Shown here: in pieces, positions 39,692 to 47,595 of the stretch
How the letters are laid out: every line of letters starts with the position of its first letter
Position numbering within the stretch: position 1 is the first letter of the stretch
IMG/VR virus record: IMGVR_UViG_3300042294_003292
Location: 1 to 64,000 of that record
Origin: a virus
DNA: 64,000 nt
Direction: 5' to 3' (one strand)
The notes under the pieces: model-generated
What the model saw: the letters and a program-made list of their open reading frames with translations, nothing else
The model's database searches: none
Told to the model about the DNA's origin: nothing
Position numbers and translations under genes: made by a program

Positions 39692-39973
39692 ATGGTAAAG
39701 TCTGCCAAACAGCGTAAAGAATTGCATAAGGTTTTAGAGGAATTGCACCTCTATAAAGAGAAACACGGCTGCGCAGATTGTAGAAATCACTTTCCGCATT
39801 ATGTCTTAGAATTTGATCACAGGCCTGAAGAAACAAAAATAGATGTTGTCTACAGAGTATTAAGAACTTATGGGCCAGAAGCGGCCTGGTCAGAAGTCAA
39901 GAAATGTGACGTTGTTTGTGCAAACTGTCACAAGATTAGGACCTACCAGAGAGAGCAAGAGAATGAGTCTTGA
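39692..39973 (+). CDS. HNH endonuclease
   Basis: 93 residues. GCADCRNHFPHYVLEFDHRP and CANCHKIRTYQRE form the Cys4 zinc site plus the beta-beta-alpha metal core (DHR...N-H). TATAAT (39678-39683) eight bases before the ATG. Small free-standing HNH enzymes are common in phages, acting in packaging or as homing nucleases; no intron or intein is seen here. Confidence 0.85.
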   Translation: MVKSAKQRKELHKVLEELHLYKEKHGCADCRNHFPHYVLEFDHRPEETKIDVVYRVLRTYGPEAAWSEVKKCDVVCANCHKIRTYQREQENES

Positions 39974-40112
39974 AGATGAGATTAAAAATATATTATTTGA
40001 GATTGGCAAAGATATAAAGGTTCACAAGCTAATTGATGGCAATCTTATTATAGAAATAGATTACGAAAAATACTCAAACGAGATATTGGAACTATTTAAA
40101 AAATATCGTTAA
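39963..40112 (+). CDS. 49-residue protein
   Basis: Begins MSLEDEIKNILFEIGKDIKV; helix then beta hairpin (GNLIIEIDY). Overlaps the HNH gene by 11 bases and ends convergently 17 bases into 40096-41061. Confidence 0.5.
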   Translation: MSLEDEIKNILFEIGKDIKVHKLIDGNLIIEIDYEKYSNEILELFKKYR

Positions 40113-41061
40113 GAGGTTTAGACTTTGTATAGTCTTTTCCGAAGTCAGCAAAGATATACTTGTCTTTCATTCTTTGGACTATCTTTCTTGACCAAGAATA
40201 CCCAGCATCTCCGCCCCAGGCAAGCCACATAATGTACCCATTAGACGGATTGGCTGTGTTACCCCAGTCCTTGCCTTTCTTGTCTACTTCGTGACGAGAA
40301 AAGTAAGAATACATACGCTTTACAGTGCTTAGCGATAGTGTCTCTCCATTAGCCAGTTGTCTAGCTCGTGTCCATCCAACTGCAGTTCCTGCGCCTTTGG
40401 CCTTGCCATCTTCTTTGAACTTGATAGCACGACGAGCAGCAGAACGAGCCCCAGCAGGAGGAGAGTAGCCTTCAGCTTTATCCATATATTCATCATCTTC
40501 ATAATCTTCCATACTAATATTTGGCATGTTAATTCTTTGTATATCAGACATTAGCGCTCCGATAGAATATGGGGTATAGTAGTATACTCCATCTTCTTCC
40601 TCTAGCATTCTAATGGCTACGGCTGGATTTTCTGGAGTAGACTCTACAGCGTAAGGATTTCCTGGCTGACCGTATGTTCCGCCCTCAACCATGATATGCT
40701 CAACCTGGCCAACGACTGGTCCCTCGGTTGTCATTGCAATAACAAAATCTCCCTCAGTAATTGGAGACTCTGCTTTAGAAACTGGAACACAGTTTGGAAC
40801 CATTCTTCCACCCTTGCCTGGCTTCATGCCTCTTTGAGTATAGCCTTCCCAGCATGGATCCGCCTTAGATACTGGCCACTCTTGTGGGTCTTCGATGCCA
40901 ACGCCCTTGTCTCCAATGTTGCCTTCTGATTGATTAATAGCATAAATTTGATTAGCTGCTTCTTCAGCTGTTTTGTGGCAACCCATTACGGTTCCATCAT
41001 CTTTTACCGCAGGGTAGCCTGAGCAACCGTACGATCCCTTTTCTCCAACGTGATATGGCAT
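40096..41061 (-). CDS. Phage capsid-region-type conserved protein
   Basis: 321 residues. Three parts: YGCSGYPAVKDDGTVMGCHK (Cys pair) with a CWEGYTQRGMKPGKGGRMVP segment; a central beta domain (residues about 100-180); and YSPPAGARSAARRAIKFKED...ARQLANGETLSLSTVKRMYS...GGDAGYSWSR. The last is a module often found in phage head-maturation or capsid-associated proteins. TACAAT (minus, 41068-41073) six bases before the ATG suggests a leaderless message. No protease triad identified. Confidence 0.55.
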   Translation of the reverse strand: MPYHVGEKGSYGCSGYPAVKDDGTVMGCHKTAEEAANQIYAINQSEGNIGDKGVGIEDPQEWPVSKADPCWEGYTQRGMKPGKGGRMVPNCVPVSKAESPITEGDFVIAMTTEGPVVGQVEHIMVEGGTYGQPGNPYAVESTPENPAVAIRMLEEEDGVYYYTPYSIGALMSDIQRINMPNISMEDYEDDEYMDKAEGYSPPAGARSAARRAIKFKEDGKAKGAGTAVGWTRARQLANGETLSLSTVKRMYSYFSRHEVDKKGKDWGNTANPSNGYIMWLAWGGDAGYSWSRKIVQRMKDKYIFADFGKDYTKSKPLNDIF

Positions 41062-41076
41062 GACTATATTGTACCA

Positions 41077-42606
41077 CTATTCGGCTATATATGTACCAGA
41101 AATGTGGAAGTTGTCTGCTACGTTAAGGGTGACTGGTGTGCTGTGGGTGAAGAGCTCGTCTTGACCATTTGATCCAGTGTAATTTAGGAATAGCCTGTTT
41201 GTTCCTGCCTGGACATGGCCACCTACCGAATACTGATTGTTTGCAGATATATCGTGCAGGCACCCATCATTAAGCTGGTAAGCGTACTTAGCATTAAATG
41301 GCAAGTCAACGTAGTATTGTCCAGTTCCAAAGTTAGTAATATTATCCATATCTACCTGAATCTCAAAGTGAACTAGTGGGCCAGTCTTAACATAATTTCC
41401 AGTGAAAAGTGGGGCTCCGTTAAAGGTTGGCTGTGTTCCAGCAGTACCGCCATTAACTGTAAATGACACTTCTACTGGTGCTGAATTAGAGATATCTCCA
41501 ATAGTTGCAATTTGGTTGTTTGGATTAGATGAGTCATGTAAGTACTCTCCGTTACTTTCTCCACCACTAATAACAAGATTTTGATCTGCCTGAACTTCTA
41601 AATTACCGTCATCATTTATAATACCTGTGACACGTAGATAACCTGTTTCTGTAGGTCCATTTAGGTAACCTGTTTTGTTGAAGTTCCAGAAATGAGTTCC
41701 GTTATCTCTAGTGAATGTATAGTTGGCATTTTGTATAAAACCAATACTTGGGGTAGTTTCATAAGAAGTAGTTCCATTTGGTTCATCTCTAATTACGCTA
41801 GTAATTATATGCTTCTGACCATTGATGATTGTAAAGTCATTAATGTCTGGCTCAGCCATTGCAGTCGCTACTACATAGATCTGATCTCCCTGGCCAATAT
41901 TCTGGTATGTCCAAACGTAATCTTCTTGCTTTGACTGAACAACAGTGGTTCCGTCTGTGTCAGAAACACGAACTCCTGCACGCTCTCCGCCAAGGATTAA
42001 GTCTGCATTTGAATAATCTTGTACTCCACCTGCACGAATGTGAATGTGGTTTGGTCCAGTTGGGTCAATAATTATATACTGATCTCCACCATTCCAAATT
42101 AAATCGTCATCTGGAACAAGTTTAAGTGTGTCATTTCCAGATCCGTCACCAGAACTATTTAGTGGATTTTCAATATACCCTGCACCAGGAAGTTGGAACT
42201 TTCCTTCTGAATCCATTCTCCAGTAATAAGCTGTTTCAGACTCAGCATTTTCGTGTCCTGCTGAGAATCTAATATCGTCTGCTGCCTCAAGATGAATATC
42301 ATCTCCTGCTCCAAGAGTTTGAATGTAAAGGTCATCTCCAGCAGTTAGGTATAGATCGCTATCTGCTCCTGCTTCAATTTTCATACTCTTATCGCCTGGA
42401 AGAGTTATTGAGCTATTCCAGTCATTATCTGTAAAAATAAAGTCTGCAATGTTTGCAGTTCCGCCACCACCAAGAGAATCTAACCACTCTTGCTCTGTAC
42501 CAACAAAACCATTGGCTACTGCAATTTCGTATGCGGAATCACCAGCTGGACCAGTTGGTCCTGGAATTCCAGAGCCTCCGCCTGCCCCGCCAGAAAATCT
42601 AGCCAT
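41077..42606 (-). CDS. Tail fibre protein with short collagen-like start
   Basis: 509 residues. FSGGAGGGSGIPGPTGPAGD then SAYEIAVANGFVGTEQEWLD is the common fibre opening in which a short Gly-X-Y run precedes the EWLDSL motif. Beta-rich repeats (GADSDLYLTAGDDLYI, LEAADDIRFSAG) and a 140-residue C-terminal jelly-roll-like domain follow. Overlaps 42606-42890 by one base. Confidence 0.75.
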   Translation of the reverse strand: MARFSGGAGGGSGIPGPTGPAGDSAYEIAVANGFVGTEQEWLDSLGGGGTANIADFIFTDNDWNSSITLPGDKSMKIEAGADSDLYLTAGDDLYIQTLGAGDDIHLEAADDIRFSAGHENAESETAYYWRMDSEGKFQLPGAGYIENPLNSSGDGSGNDTLKLVPDDDLIWNGGDQYIIIDPTGPNHIHIRAGGVQDYSNADLILGGERAGVRVSDTDGTTVVQSKQEDYVWTYQNIGQGDQIYVVATAMAEPDINDFTIINGQKHIITSVIRDEPNGTTSYETTPSIGFIQNANYTFTRDNGTHFWNFNKTGYLNGPTETGYLRVTGIINDDGNLEVQADQNLVISGGESNGEYLHDSSNPNNQIATIGDISNSAPVEVSFTVNGGTAGTQPTFNGAPLFTGNYVKTGPLVHFEIQVDMDNITNFGTGQYYVDLPFNAKYAYQLNDGCLHDISANNQYSVGGHVQAGTNRLFLNYTGSNGQDELFTHSTPVTLNVADNFHISGTYIAE

Positions 42607-42890
42607 TAGTTGCCACTCTCTAAGTTAGTCTTTAGCACTGCAACATACGATTGTTCTGCGTCAGTAGTTGCATATAACGCATCTGTTCCTGGCAGCTCAA
42701 AAGAAATAGCTGAGCCAGGATTCAGTCGGTATCCGAAATTTTCAGAATTTAAAGTATCTTCACCACCGATGTAAACATAGGCAGCAGAGTCAACATTCTG
42801 AATAGTAATGTCCATTCCAGAATGAATTCCGTTAGGTGTGAGTCTTGTGGCTGTCCCACTGGACAGGCTAATGGTTGCGTGTATAGTCAT
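42606..42890 (-). CDS. Small virion-type protein
   Basis: 94 residues: HATISLSSGTATRLTPNGIH, GMDITIQNVDSAAYVYIGGE and GSAISFELPGTDALYA read as a head-fibre or tail-decoration beta sandwich. TATAAT (minus, 42897-42902) six bases before the ATG: leaderless first gene of the fibre unit. Confidence 0.6.
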   Translation of the reverse strand: MTIHATISLSSGTATRLTPNGIHSGMDITIQNVDSAAYVYIGGEDTLNSENFGYRLNPGSAISFELPGTDALYATTDAEQSYVAVLKTNLESGN

Positions 42891-42917
42891 AGTAAGATTA
42901 TACTACTAATATTAAAA

Positions 42918-42999
42918 CCCCTATACAGAACCTACATCTGGCCGCTTTGTAAAATGGTAACTACTCATCCTAAGTTTGCGTCCTTGTCCTGTATAGGGG
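42918..42999. other. 82-base element bounded by an 11-bp inverted repeat
   Basis: CCCCTATACAG (42918-42928) and CTGTATAGGGG (42989-42999) enclose 60 bases without an ORF. Could be a small RNA, bidirectional terminator or recombination remnant between two leftward units. Confidence 0.5.
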
Positions 43000-43016
43000 A
43001 CGTTTATATTATAGTA

Positions 43017-43658
43017 TTATTTCTTAAAGCCTGGAACAGGGTTTACAAGTTTCTTCTTCTTCCCTGGCTTTTTCTTTGCTGTTAGATGATCAACATCTAG
43101 ACTTGGAGCAGCCTCACTTGGAGCACCATCGTCTGGAGTTATCTCAGCTGCAGATGCCTTAAGCTTTTCAAAGGCCATTACAGCCTCTACGAAAGCAATT
43201 GGACTAACAAATCCTTTGCCATTTAGGTCCCACCTATGAACTCTTCCCTCAACAATTTCAAAGTGCAAATGTCTTCCAGCTGAGGCACCAGTGTTCCCCA
43301 TGATTCCAAGAATTGTTCCAGCTTCAACCTTTTGACCAGTCTTAACCTTTAAAGAACCCTCTGCCATGTGGCCATATCTTGTTACATACCACTTGCCGTC
43401 AATCTTAGAACGAAGATCAACGTAGTATCCGACACCGCCAAGAGAGCCATCTGAGTTTTTTAACTTTGAGGTTCCAGCATACACAACTGTTCCGTCGTGC
43501 CACGCTTCGCAGTATATCTTAGGATTTGATCCCCAGATGTCATCGCCGTTATGATGTTTTTTCGTTTTTTCGATGGGATGTATCCTCCATCCGAAGGGGC
43601 TTGTGATTTTCCAAGCTTTGCCCTTTTTGCCATCTATGGGGTACTGTGTTTTTGCCAT
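43017..43658 (-). CDS. M23-family peptidoglycan endopeptidase
   Basis: 213 residues. ITSPFGWRIHPIEKTKKHHN with H36-x3-D40 and a HLHFE motif about residue 130 are the zinc ligands of LytM/M23 enzymes. A basic Lys/Pro tail (KKKPGKKKK) may bind the wall or DNA. No signal peptide, so a holin or the virion would deliver it. Paralogue of 47596-48420. Confidence 0.85.
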   Translation of the reverse strand: MAKTQYPIDGKKGKAWKITSPFGWRIHPIEKTKKHHNGDDIWGSNPKIYCEAWHDGTVVYAGTSKLKNSDGSLGGVGYYVDLRSKIDGKWYVTRYGHMAEGSLKVKTGQKVEAGTILGIMGNTGASAGRHLHFEIVEGRVHRWDLNGKGFVSPIAFVEAVMAFEKLKASAAEITPDDGAPSEAAPSLDVDHLTAKKKPGKKKKLVNPVPGFKK

Positions 43659-43719
43659 TTTTTCTCCTTACACGAGTAAAATTATGTTCCTTTTATGGAA
43701 CGTAGTCTCATTATAGCAG

Positions 43720-43748
43720 AAAAAAGTGGGCCTTTTTGCTCATGCCCA
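43720..43748 (-). terminator. Intrinsic terminator between two minus-strand genes
   Basis: TGGGC/GCCCA stem followed by CTTTTTT on the minus strand. It lies between the Hsp20 gene and 43658, ending the Hsp20 message; a TATAAT just beyond it (about 43711-43716) probably starts the M23 message. Confidence 0.6.
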
Positions 43749-43759
43749 GGAGCTTGTTG

Positions 43760-44158
43760 CTAACTGATTTCTATTTTCTTTGGCTTCTTTTCTTCTGGAA
43801 CACGCTTGTACAAATCAATGTACAAGATTCCATCAATCATAGATGCCCTGTCTACCTCAAAGTATTCTGGCAGACTAAATGATCGTGAGAACTTGCGTCC
43901 CGCAATGCCCTTGTGAACATAGTTGGCACCCTCGTCCTCCTGACGCTCACCCTTAACTGTTAGCACGTCCTTCTCTACCGAGATATCAATGCCTTTCTGG
44001 TTAAATCCAGCAACGGCAAACTCTAAGACGTAGTGTTCGTCTGAGATTTTGTTGACGTTGTATGGTGGGTAAGTTGCCTTTGATGGCTGTCCTGTGTAGA
44101 ATACCTTCTCAAATTCCTGAGCAAGGTTTCCAATAAATGGGTCATTAAAAATAACCAT
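43760..44158 (-). CDS. Hsp20/alpha-crystallin small heat-shock protein
   Basis: 132 residues. YNVNKISDEHYVLEFAVAGF, VEKDVLTVKGER, GIAGRKFSRSFSLPEYFEVD and ASMIDGILYIDLYK are the strands of the alpha-crystallin domain; KKIEIS is the C-terminal I-x-I anchor. ATG 44158 is spaced for AAGGAG; ATG 44167 is too close. A holdase chaperone; many aquatic phages encode one, perhaps for virion protein folding. Confidence 0.9.
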   Translation of the reverse strand: MVIFNDPFIGNLAQEFEKVFYTGQPSKATYPPYNVNKISDEHYVLEFAVAGFNQKGIDISVEKDVLTVKGERQEDEGANYVHKGIAGRKFSRSFSLPEYFEVDRASMIDGILYIDLYKRVPEEKKPKKIEIS

Positions 44159-44250
44159 ATGTATCATCTCCTTATATTAAGCGAGTTAATTGCCCCCAAA
44201 TGGCAGGCATGTTAATTATATCACAACTCAGGGAAAAGCAATAGCCCGAA

Positions 44251-44418
44251 TTACCAAAGGCTTAGGCCCTTTTCCAGGACATCAAAGTGAAAGGAACAAA
44301 CAGACAGCTCCCTGTCTGTAGATTCAAATATGACTGTTGCATCATTTTCGCAGCGAGAGATTGCACATAATCCATTGAGGCAGTCCAAATTGTCTGCATT
44401 GTTCTTTAGTCCTAGCAT
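44251..44418 (-). CDS. 55-residue Cys-rich protein, leaderless
   Basis: LDCLNGLCAISRCENDATVI, then ELSVCSFH: four Cys and one His may form a zinc site. TATAAT (minus, 44425-44430) six bases before the ATG. A TRAM/treble-clef-like fold is possible; unknown. Confidence 0.55.
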   Translation of the reverse strand: MLGLKNNADNLDCLNGLCAISRCENDATVIFESTDRELSVCSFHFDVLEKGLSLW

Positions 44419-44436
44419 TCTAATATTATAGCATGA

Positions 44437-44814
44437 CTAGTCTTGTGTCTTATTTGGAAGAAGTTCCTTTATCTTTTTATATGCTTTGATTGCTTCTTCG
44501 TCTGCGACTTTTGAAAAAACAGGATCTGCCTTAGCAATAAAGTCAGAGATGTCTTGCTGTGCAGACTCAATGTATTCAAATGCAGCATCTCTTGACTCAG
44601 ACAAAAACCTTATGAATCCATCAGAGCGAGTAAGCTCATTCTCTTTGACAGACTTTTCTAGGTTGTCAATTACCGCCATCTTGTCAATTTCTAGCTGAAC
44701 CATTGCCATCAGGCTTTTCTTGTACTTATGCCTAATTCTAAAGTTGTCTACAACTAAAACAGAAATAATAATCGCAATAACTATTAGTGCCAGGACATCA
44801 AATAGGTTAGGCAT
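44437..44814 (-). CDS. Membrane-anchored coiled-coil protein
   Basis: 125 residues. N-terminal transmembrane helix (VLALIVIAIIISVLVVDNF), then a basic loop and a long charged helix (residues 30-115). Layout of a spanin-like or chaperone-like inner-membrane protein. Overlaps 44807-45052 by eight bases. Confidence 0.55.
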   Translation of the reverse strand: MPNLFDVLALIVIAIIISVLVVDNFRIRHKYKKSLMAMVQLEIDKMAVIDNLEKSVKENELTRSDGFIRFLSESRDAAFEYIESAQQDISDFIAKADPVFSKVADEEAIKAYKKIKELLPNKTQD

Positions 44815-45052
44815 CTGGTTTACCGCCTTCTCTAACCAAAAGAACTATTGCGCCGTTTTGCTCAAGAGCCTTCTTTACTCTGACCATGTAGTCTATTGCA
44901 AGTCTCTTGTCCCTGTCTGCTAAACTAAAAAACTCTTTTTCTGGAGCAACGACTGTTAGGAAGTTGTCGTTGTCAACTATCTTGACACCAAAGCCCTTTG
45001 GGCTATAGTGATCTAGGGACCTGACTGCTCTCCTCATCTCGTCCGTATACAT
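44807..45052 (-). CDS. Small protein of unknown function
   Basis: 81 residues: RRAVRSLDHYSPKGFGVKIV, then LTVVAPEKEFF and a helix with AIVLLVREGG. Alpha/beta; in operon with WhiB. Confidence 0.55.
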   Translation of the reverse strand: MYTDEMRRAVRSLDHYSPKGFGVKIVDNDNFLTVVAPEKEFFSLADRDKRLAIDYMVRVKKALEQNGAIVLLVREGGKPDA

Positions 45053-45056
45053 CTAA

Positions 45057-45347
45057 TTACTTCCCCTTATCCATTGTAAGAACTTCCCAGGTTTTTGCCC
45101 AGTCCTTCTTATTTCTATGACGATTAAATTCTTTTGATATTTTTCCAGCTTCTAGGTATACACCACCCCAAACACCCCACTCTTTCTGTGAGATGCCCAC
45201 AGCAAAACACTGCCTTGCTACTGGGCACCCAGAACAAAGCTGGTCTATAGCTGGACGTAAGAGTTCGTCTTCTTCGTATGTATCAAAAAATAAATTAGTA
45301 TCATAATCACGACAAGAGGAATCATCTTTCCACTTGCCACTATCCAT
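45057..45347 (-). CDS. WhiB-type iron-sulfur transcription regulator
   Basis: 96 residues. C12, C38-x2-C41-x5-C47 (LCSGCPVARQCF) bind a [4Fe-4S] cluster; GVWGG (58-62) is the sigma-factor-contact turn; a basic tail (RHRNKKDW) contacts DNA. WhiB proteins are restricted to actinobacteria and their phages, where they bind domain 4 of the principal sigma factor. A phage copy can redirect host transcription. Confidence 0.92.
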   Translation of the reverse strand: MDSGKWKDDSSCRDYDTNLFFDTYEEDELLRPAIDQLCSGCPVARQCFAVGISQKEWGVWGGVYLEAGKISKEFNRHRNKKDWAKTWEVLTMDKGK

Positions 45348-45558
45348 TTTTGTTTAGGAATCCCTCTGGTACAGACCATCCCTTTTCAGAAACTGGGTAT
45401 CTTTTTTGAACATACCACTTTCCAGATACTAAAACTCCATCACGCTTCTTCCAAGCAGAGTAGTCTGGAATTCTTAGAATTACATCCCATCCATCCCAGG
45501 ACAACCTCTTGTTGCCTCGAACGATTGATTCCATCTTTTCAAGAGACTTTACTAACAT
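45340..45558 (-). CDS. Small basic protein upstream of whiB
   Basis: 72 residues from ATG 45558, behind AGGAAAG; a longer frame to 45594 lacks a ribosome site. LSWDGWDVILRIPDYSAWKK, then GVLVSGKWYVQKRYP: a small beta barrel. Overlaps WhiB by eight bases; co-expression suggests a linked role. Confidence 0.55.
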   Translation of the reverse strand: MLVKSLEKMESIVRGNKRLSWDGWDVILRIPDYSAWKKRDGVLVSGKWYVQKRYPVSEKGWSVPEGFLNKNG

Positions 45559-45614
45559 GATCTTTCCTATGTTTTTATTATTTTTATTTAGCATTGCACA
45601 TTCCGCTTGCTAAA

Positions 45615-45965
45615 TTATAGATACCTATAAACATCGTTTTTGATATCTTTTGCAGATAAGAAGTTAACGATTTCTGGGATTGATTCTTTAGCGTTGCAAA
45701 AATATGCAAATTGATCAACCACTGGATGATTTGTCTTAAACCATTTAAGAGGGACACGCACTAGCTTTGTCTTTATTCCTCTTGACTTAAAGTTTGAAAC
45801 ATTCAAATATTCTTCTGCCATCTGCGTTACACGATACGGTCCTGCAGAAAATATTACAAACTCTCTATTTTCTGAGTCCCTCATTGAGTACAATGCTCTG
45901 GCCATTCCAGATAGGAATATGTTATAGTCATTGAAGTTTTTACTTCCATGAATTCCCAAGATCAT
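45615..45965 (-). CDS. SLOG/DUF2493-like protein
   Basis: 116 residues. MILGIHGSKNFNDYNIFLSG, FVIFSAGPYRVTQMAEEYLN and a VVDQFAYFCNAK end resemble Rossmannoid SLOG (YspA/DUF2493) proteins that bind nucleotide ligands (G-S-K/R near the N-terminus). The assignment is tentative. Confidence 0.5.
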   Translation of the reverse strand: MILGIHGSKNFNDYNIFLSGMARALYSMRDSENREFVIFSAGPYRVTQMAEEYLNVSNFKSRGIKTKLVRVPLKWFKTNHPVVDQFAYFCNAKESIPEIVNFLSAKDIKNDVYRYL

Positions 45966-46365
45966 TTCTGTTCTGCCCTTCGTTTAGCTTGTCTACAATA
46001 AACATCATGTCTTTTAATTCTACCTTATCCATAGACATAATGTCAAGTGTTTTTGTGGATTTTTCGTCTACGATTCCGTTGACCAATTCTGCTGAGTATA
46101 TAGAGTTATCCTTTATCCAGTAGGCCTTGCCTTTAAAGAATAGAACCTTTTGGTGTCTGCTATCAAAGAACTTGGTAGACTGAGTCGTTAGCTCTTTTCT
46201 GCCCATGCCCTCTTCGATAGAGAATAGAGAGGTCCCCAGGAGGCTAAATATGTGACTTTGTCTATAGCGAACTCTCATAATTGGCTCATTGACAGTCTTA
46301 GAAAAGATCTTTGCCAATACAAATAAGCTTGCAGTTGCGACTATTGCTCCAATTAAGTATTCCAC
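45940..46365 (-). CDS. Membrane-anchored protein
   Basis: 141 residues. N-terminal transmembrane helix (LIGAIVATASLFVLAKIF) and a cytoplasmic or extracellular beta domain. A 26-base overlap with 45615-45965. Unknown. Confidence 0.55.
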   Translation of the reverse strand: MEYLIGAIVATASLFVLAKIFSKTVNEPIMRVRYRQSHIFSLLGTSLFSIEEGMGRKELTTQSTKFFDSRHQKVLFFKGKAYWIKDNSIYSAELVNGIVDEKSTKTLDIMSMDKVELKDMMFIVDKLNEGQNRNDLGNSWK

Positions 46366-46376
46366 CTAGTCACCTC

Positions 46377-46721
46377 TCAGCCATTGTTTTCACGAAATGC
46401 ACGAACTATTTCTTGTAAAGTGTTTCTGTGGTCAGCATCTAGCTTAGCCACCTCTACTGGATCAAAGGCTTTCTTTAGCAGGTGAACCAGGGGATTTTCT
46501 TCAAATATATTAATGTCCAAAAACCCTAGCTCCCAAAGCTTCATAACCTCTTTGTAGAATAAGTCATTAAACCTATCATACATTTTAGGGTCCTGAGACC
46601 TCAGCTTATCTGTGATAGAGTAAAGCATTTCTCCAGTTACGGGGTCTATGCCAGCAAACTCTACCGCACCAGACAGAATTAAATCTTGTAGATACTCGTC
46701 ATCACTGGTGCTCATATGCAA
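46377..46721 (-). CDS. Conserved phage protein, helical
   Basis: 114 residues, acidic, helical: VEFAGIDPVTGEMLYSITDK and FYKEVMKLWELGFLDINIFE. Similar small proteins occur in myovirus-like aquatic phages from memory; no function. ATG 46721 or 46715. Confidence 0.55.
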   Translation of the reverse strand: MHMSTSDDEYLQDLILSGAVEFAGIDPVTGEMLYSITDKLRSQDPKMYDRFNDLFYKEVMKLWELGFLDINIFEENPLVHLLKKAFDPVEVAKLDADHRNTLQEIVRAFRENNG

Positions 46722-46732
46722 ACCTGCCTAAA

Positions 46733-46975
46733 CTAGTCTTCTATTAGTCGATTATTTGAGCTTAGCTTTTCACGTTCATCAATTATTTGATACGCAAACT
46801 TCATCATCTTGTCGTAGCCAACGGCATTATCAACAATAAGATTGTAGTGATGTGCACAGAACAAAAGCTCTCCAGAGACTCCAATTGCTTTTACATAAGC
46901 TTGGGCACCACAATTTCCAGTGTCACACCTATCATTAGCTGTTAACTCTACTTCTTGTATAGTTTCAGTCTTCAT
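46733..46975 (-). CDS. DUF7455-like zinc protein
   Basis: 80 residues from MKTETIQEVE, ATG 46975 behind AAGGAAAG. RCDTGNCGAQAYVKAIGVSG and LLFCAHHYN match the Cys-x4-Cys...C-x-H-H pattern of DUF7455, a short actinobacterial and actinophage protein. A spurious longer frame to 47029 was rejected. Confidence 0.7.
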   Translation of the reverse strand: MKTETIQEVELTANDRCDTGNCGAQAYVKAIGVSGELLFCAHHYNLIVDNAVGYDKMMKFAYQIIDEREKLSSNNRLIED

Positions 46976-46976
46976 G

Positions 46977-47159
46977 CTACTTTCCTTTATCTGTTGAATA
47001 AAAACCACTGCCACTAAAAGTGACACCAACAGATGAATAAATTCTAACTAGTTTTTTATTACAGTTATCGCAAAAATAATCTGGCTCTGGTTCTGTAATA
47101 CCCCGCACTTTTACATGCGGGGTATCGCAGTCTCCACAGCGATATTCATATACCGCCAT
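46977..47159 (-). CDS. FmdB-type zinc-ribbon protein
   Basis: 60 residues. MAVYEYRCGDC with a second CDNC pair and a GVTFSGSGFYSTD end matches the FmdB putative regulatory family (YEYRC...F.G.GFY). Zinc ribbon; some members regulate transcription. Confidence 0.75.
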   Translation of the reverse strand: MAVYEYRCGDCDTPHVKVRGITEPEPDYFCDNCNKKLVRIYSSVGVTFSGSGFYSTDKGK

Positions 47160-47165
47160 AATTAG

Positions 47166-47492
47166 TTACTTCTTTGGGGAAGCCTTTTTAGTTGAAGCTG
47201 TGGCCTTCTTAGCGGCTGGCTTCTTGATATCCGAAGACGCAACCTTGCCAGTTCCAGCAGACTTCTGAACGGCCTCTACGACATCTACGATGGCCTTTCC
47301 AAGGTCCTTGTTCTTAGACGGAGTTACGTTAGCAAAAGCCAGGGAAGATCCTCCCACTGCTAGTACAGCAGCTGCAATTGTTAGAACCTGCTGTGCAACA
47401 TCGTCGCTGATTGCTCCGATAATAACTAGCACAGGAACTCCTGCAGCAACAAGTCCATAAATTGACTTTCGAACTTCTGGTGTTAGATTCAT
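47166..47492 (-). CDS. Holin-like membrane protein
   Basis: 108 residues with two transmembrane helices (IYGLVAAGVPVLVIIGAIS; VLTIAAAVLAVGGSSLAFAN) joined by a short polar turn, then a Lys/Ala-rich tail (KKPAAKKATASTKKASPKK). Class II holins have this topology and basic tail. The M23-LysM hydrolase lies directly downstream. AAAGGAATAATTA precedes the ATG. Confidence 0.7.
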   Translation of the reverse strand: MNLTPEVRKSIYGLVAAGVPVLVIIGAISDDVAQQVLTIAAAVLAVGGSSLAFANVTPSKNKDLGKAIVDVVEAVQKSAGTGKVASSDIKKPAAKKATASTKKASPKK

Positions 47493-47595
47493 AATTAATT
47501 ATTCCTTTGTTTTAATTAAAATAGTTATTGATTCCATACCCTTAAGTAGAGAATCAATGCAATAATTGTACCACTACAGCAATAGAATGTCAAGA
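47493..47595 (-). promoter_or_regulatory. Gap between M23-LysM and holin genes, with promoter
   Basis: TTGACA (47588-47593), 17 bases, TACAAT (47565-47570), reading toward the holin gene at 47492; GATTC...GAATC hairpin in the leader. The lysin is probably transcribed separately. Confidence 0.7.

Noticed and set aside
39692-39973. HNH gene as part of an intron or intein
   Set aside because: Neighbouring genes are intact and no split exon or splice signature is visible.
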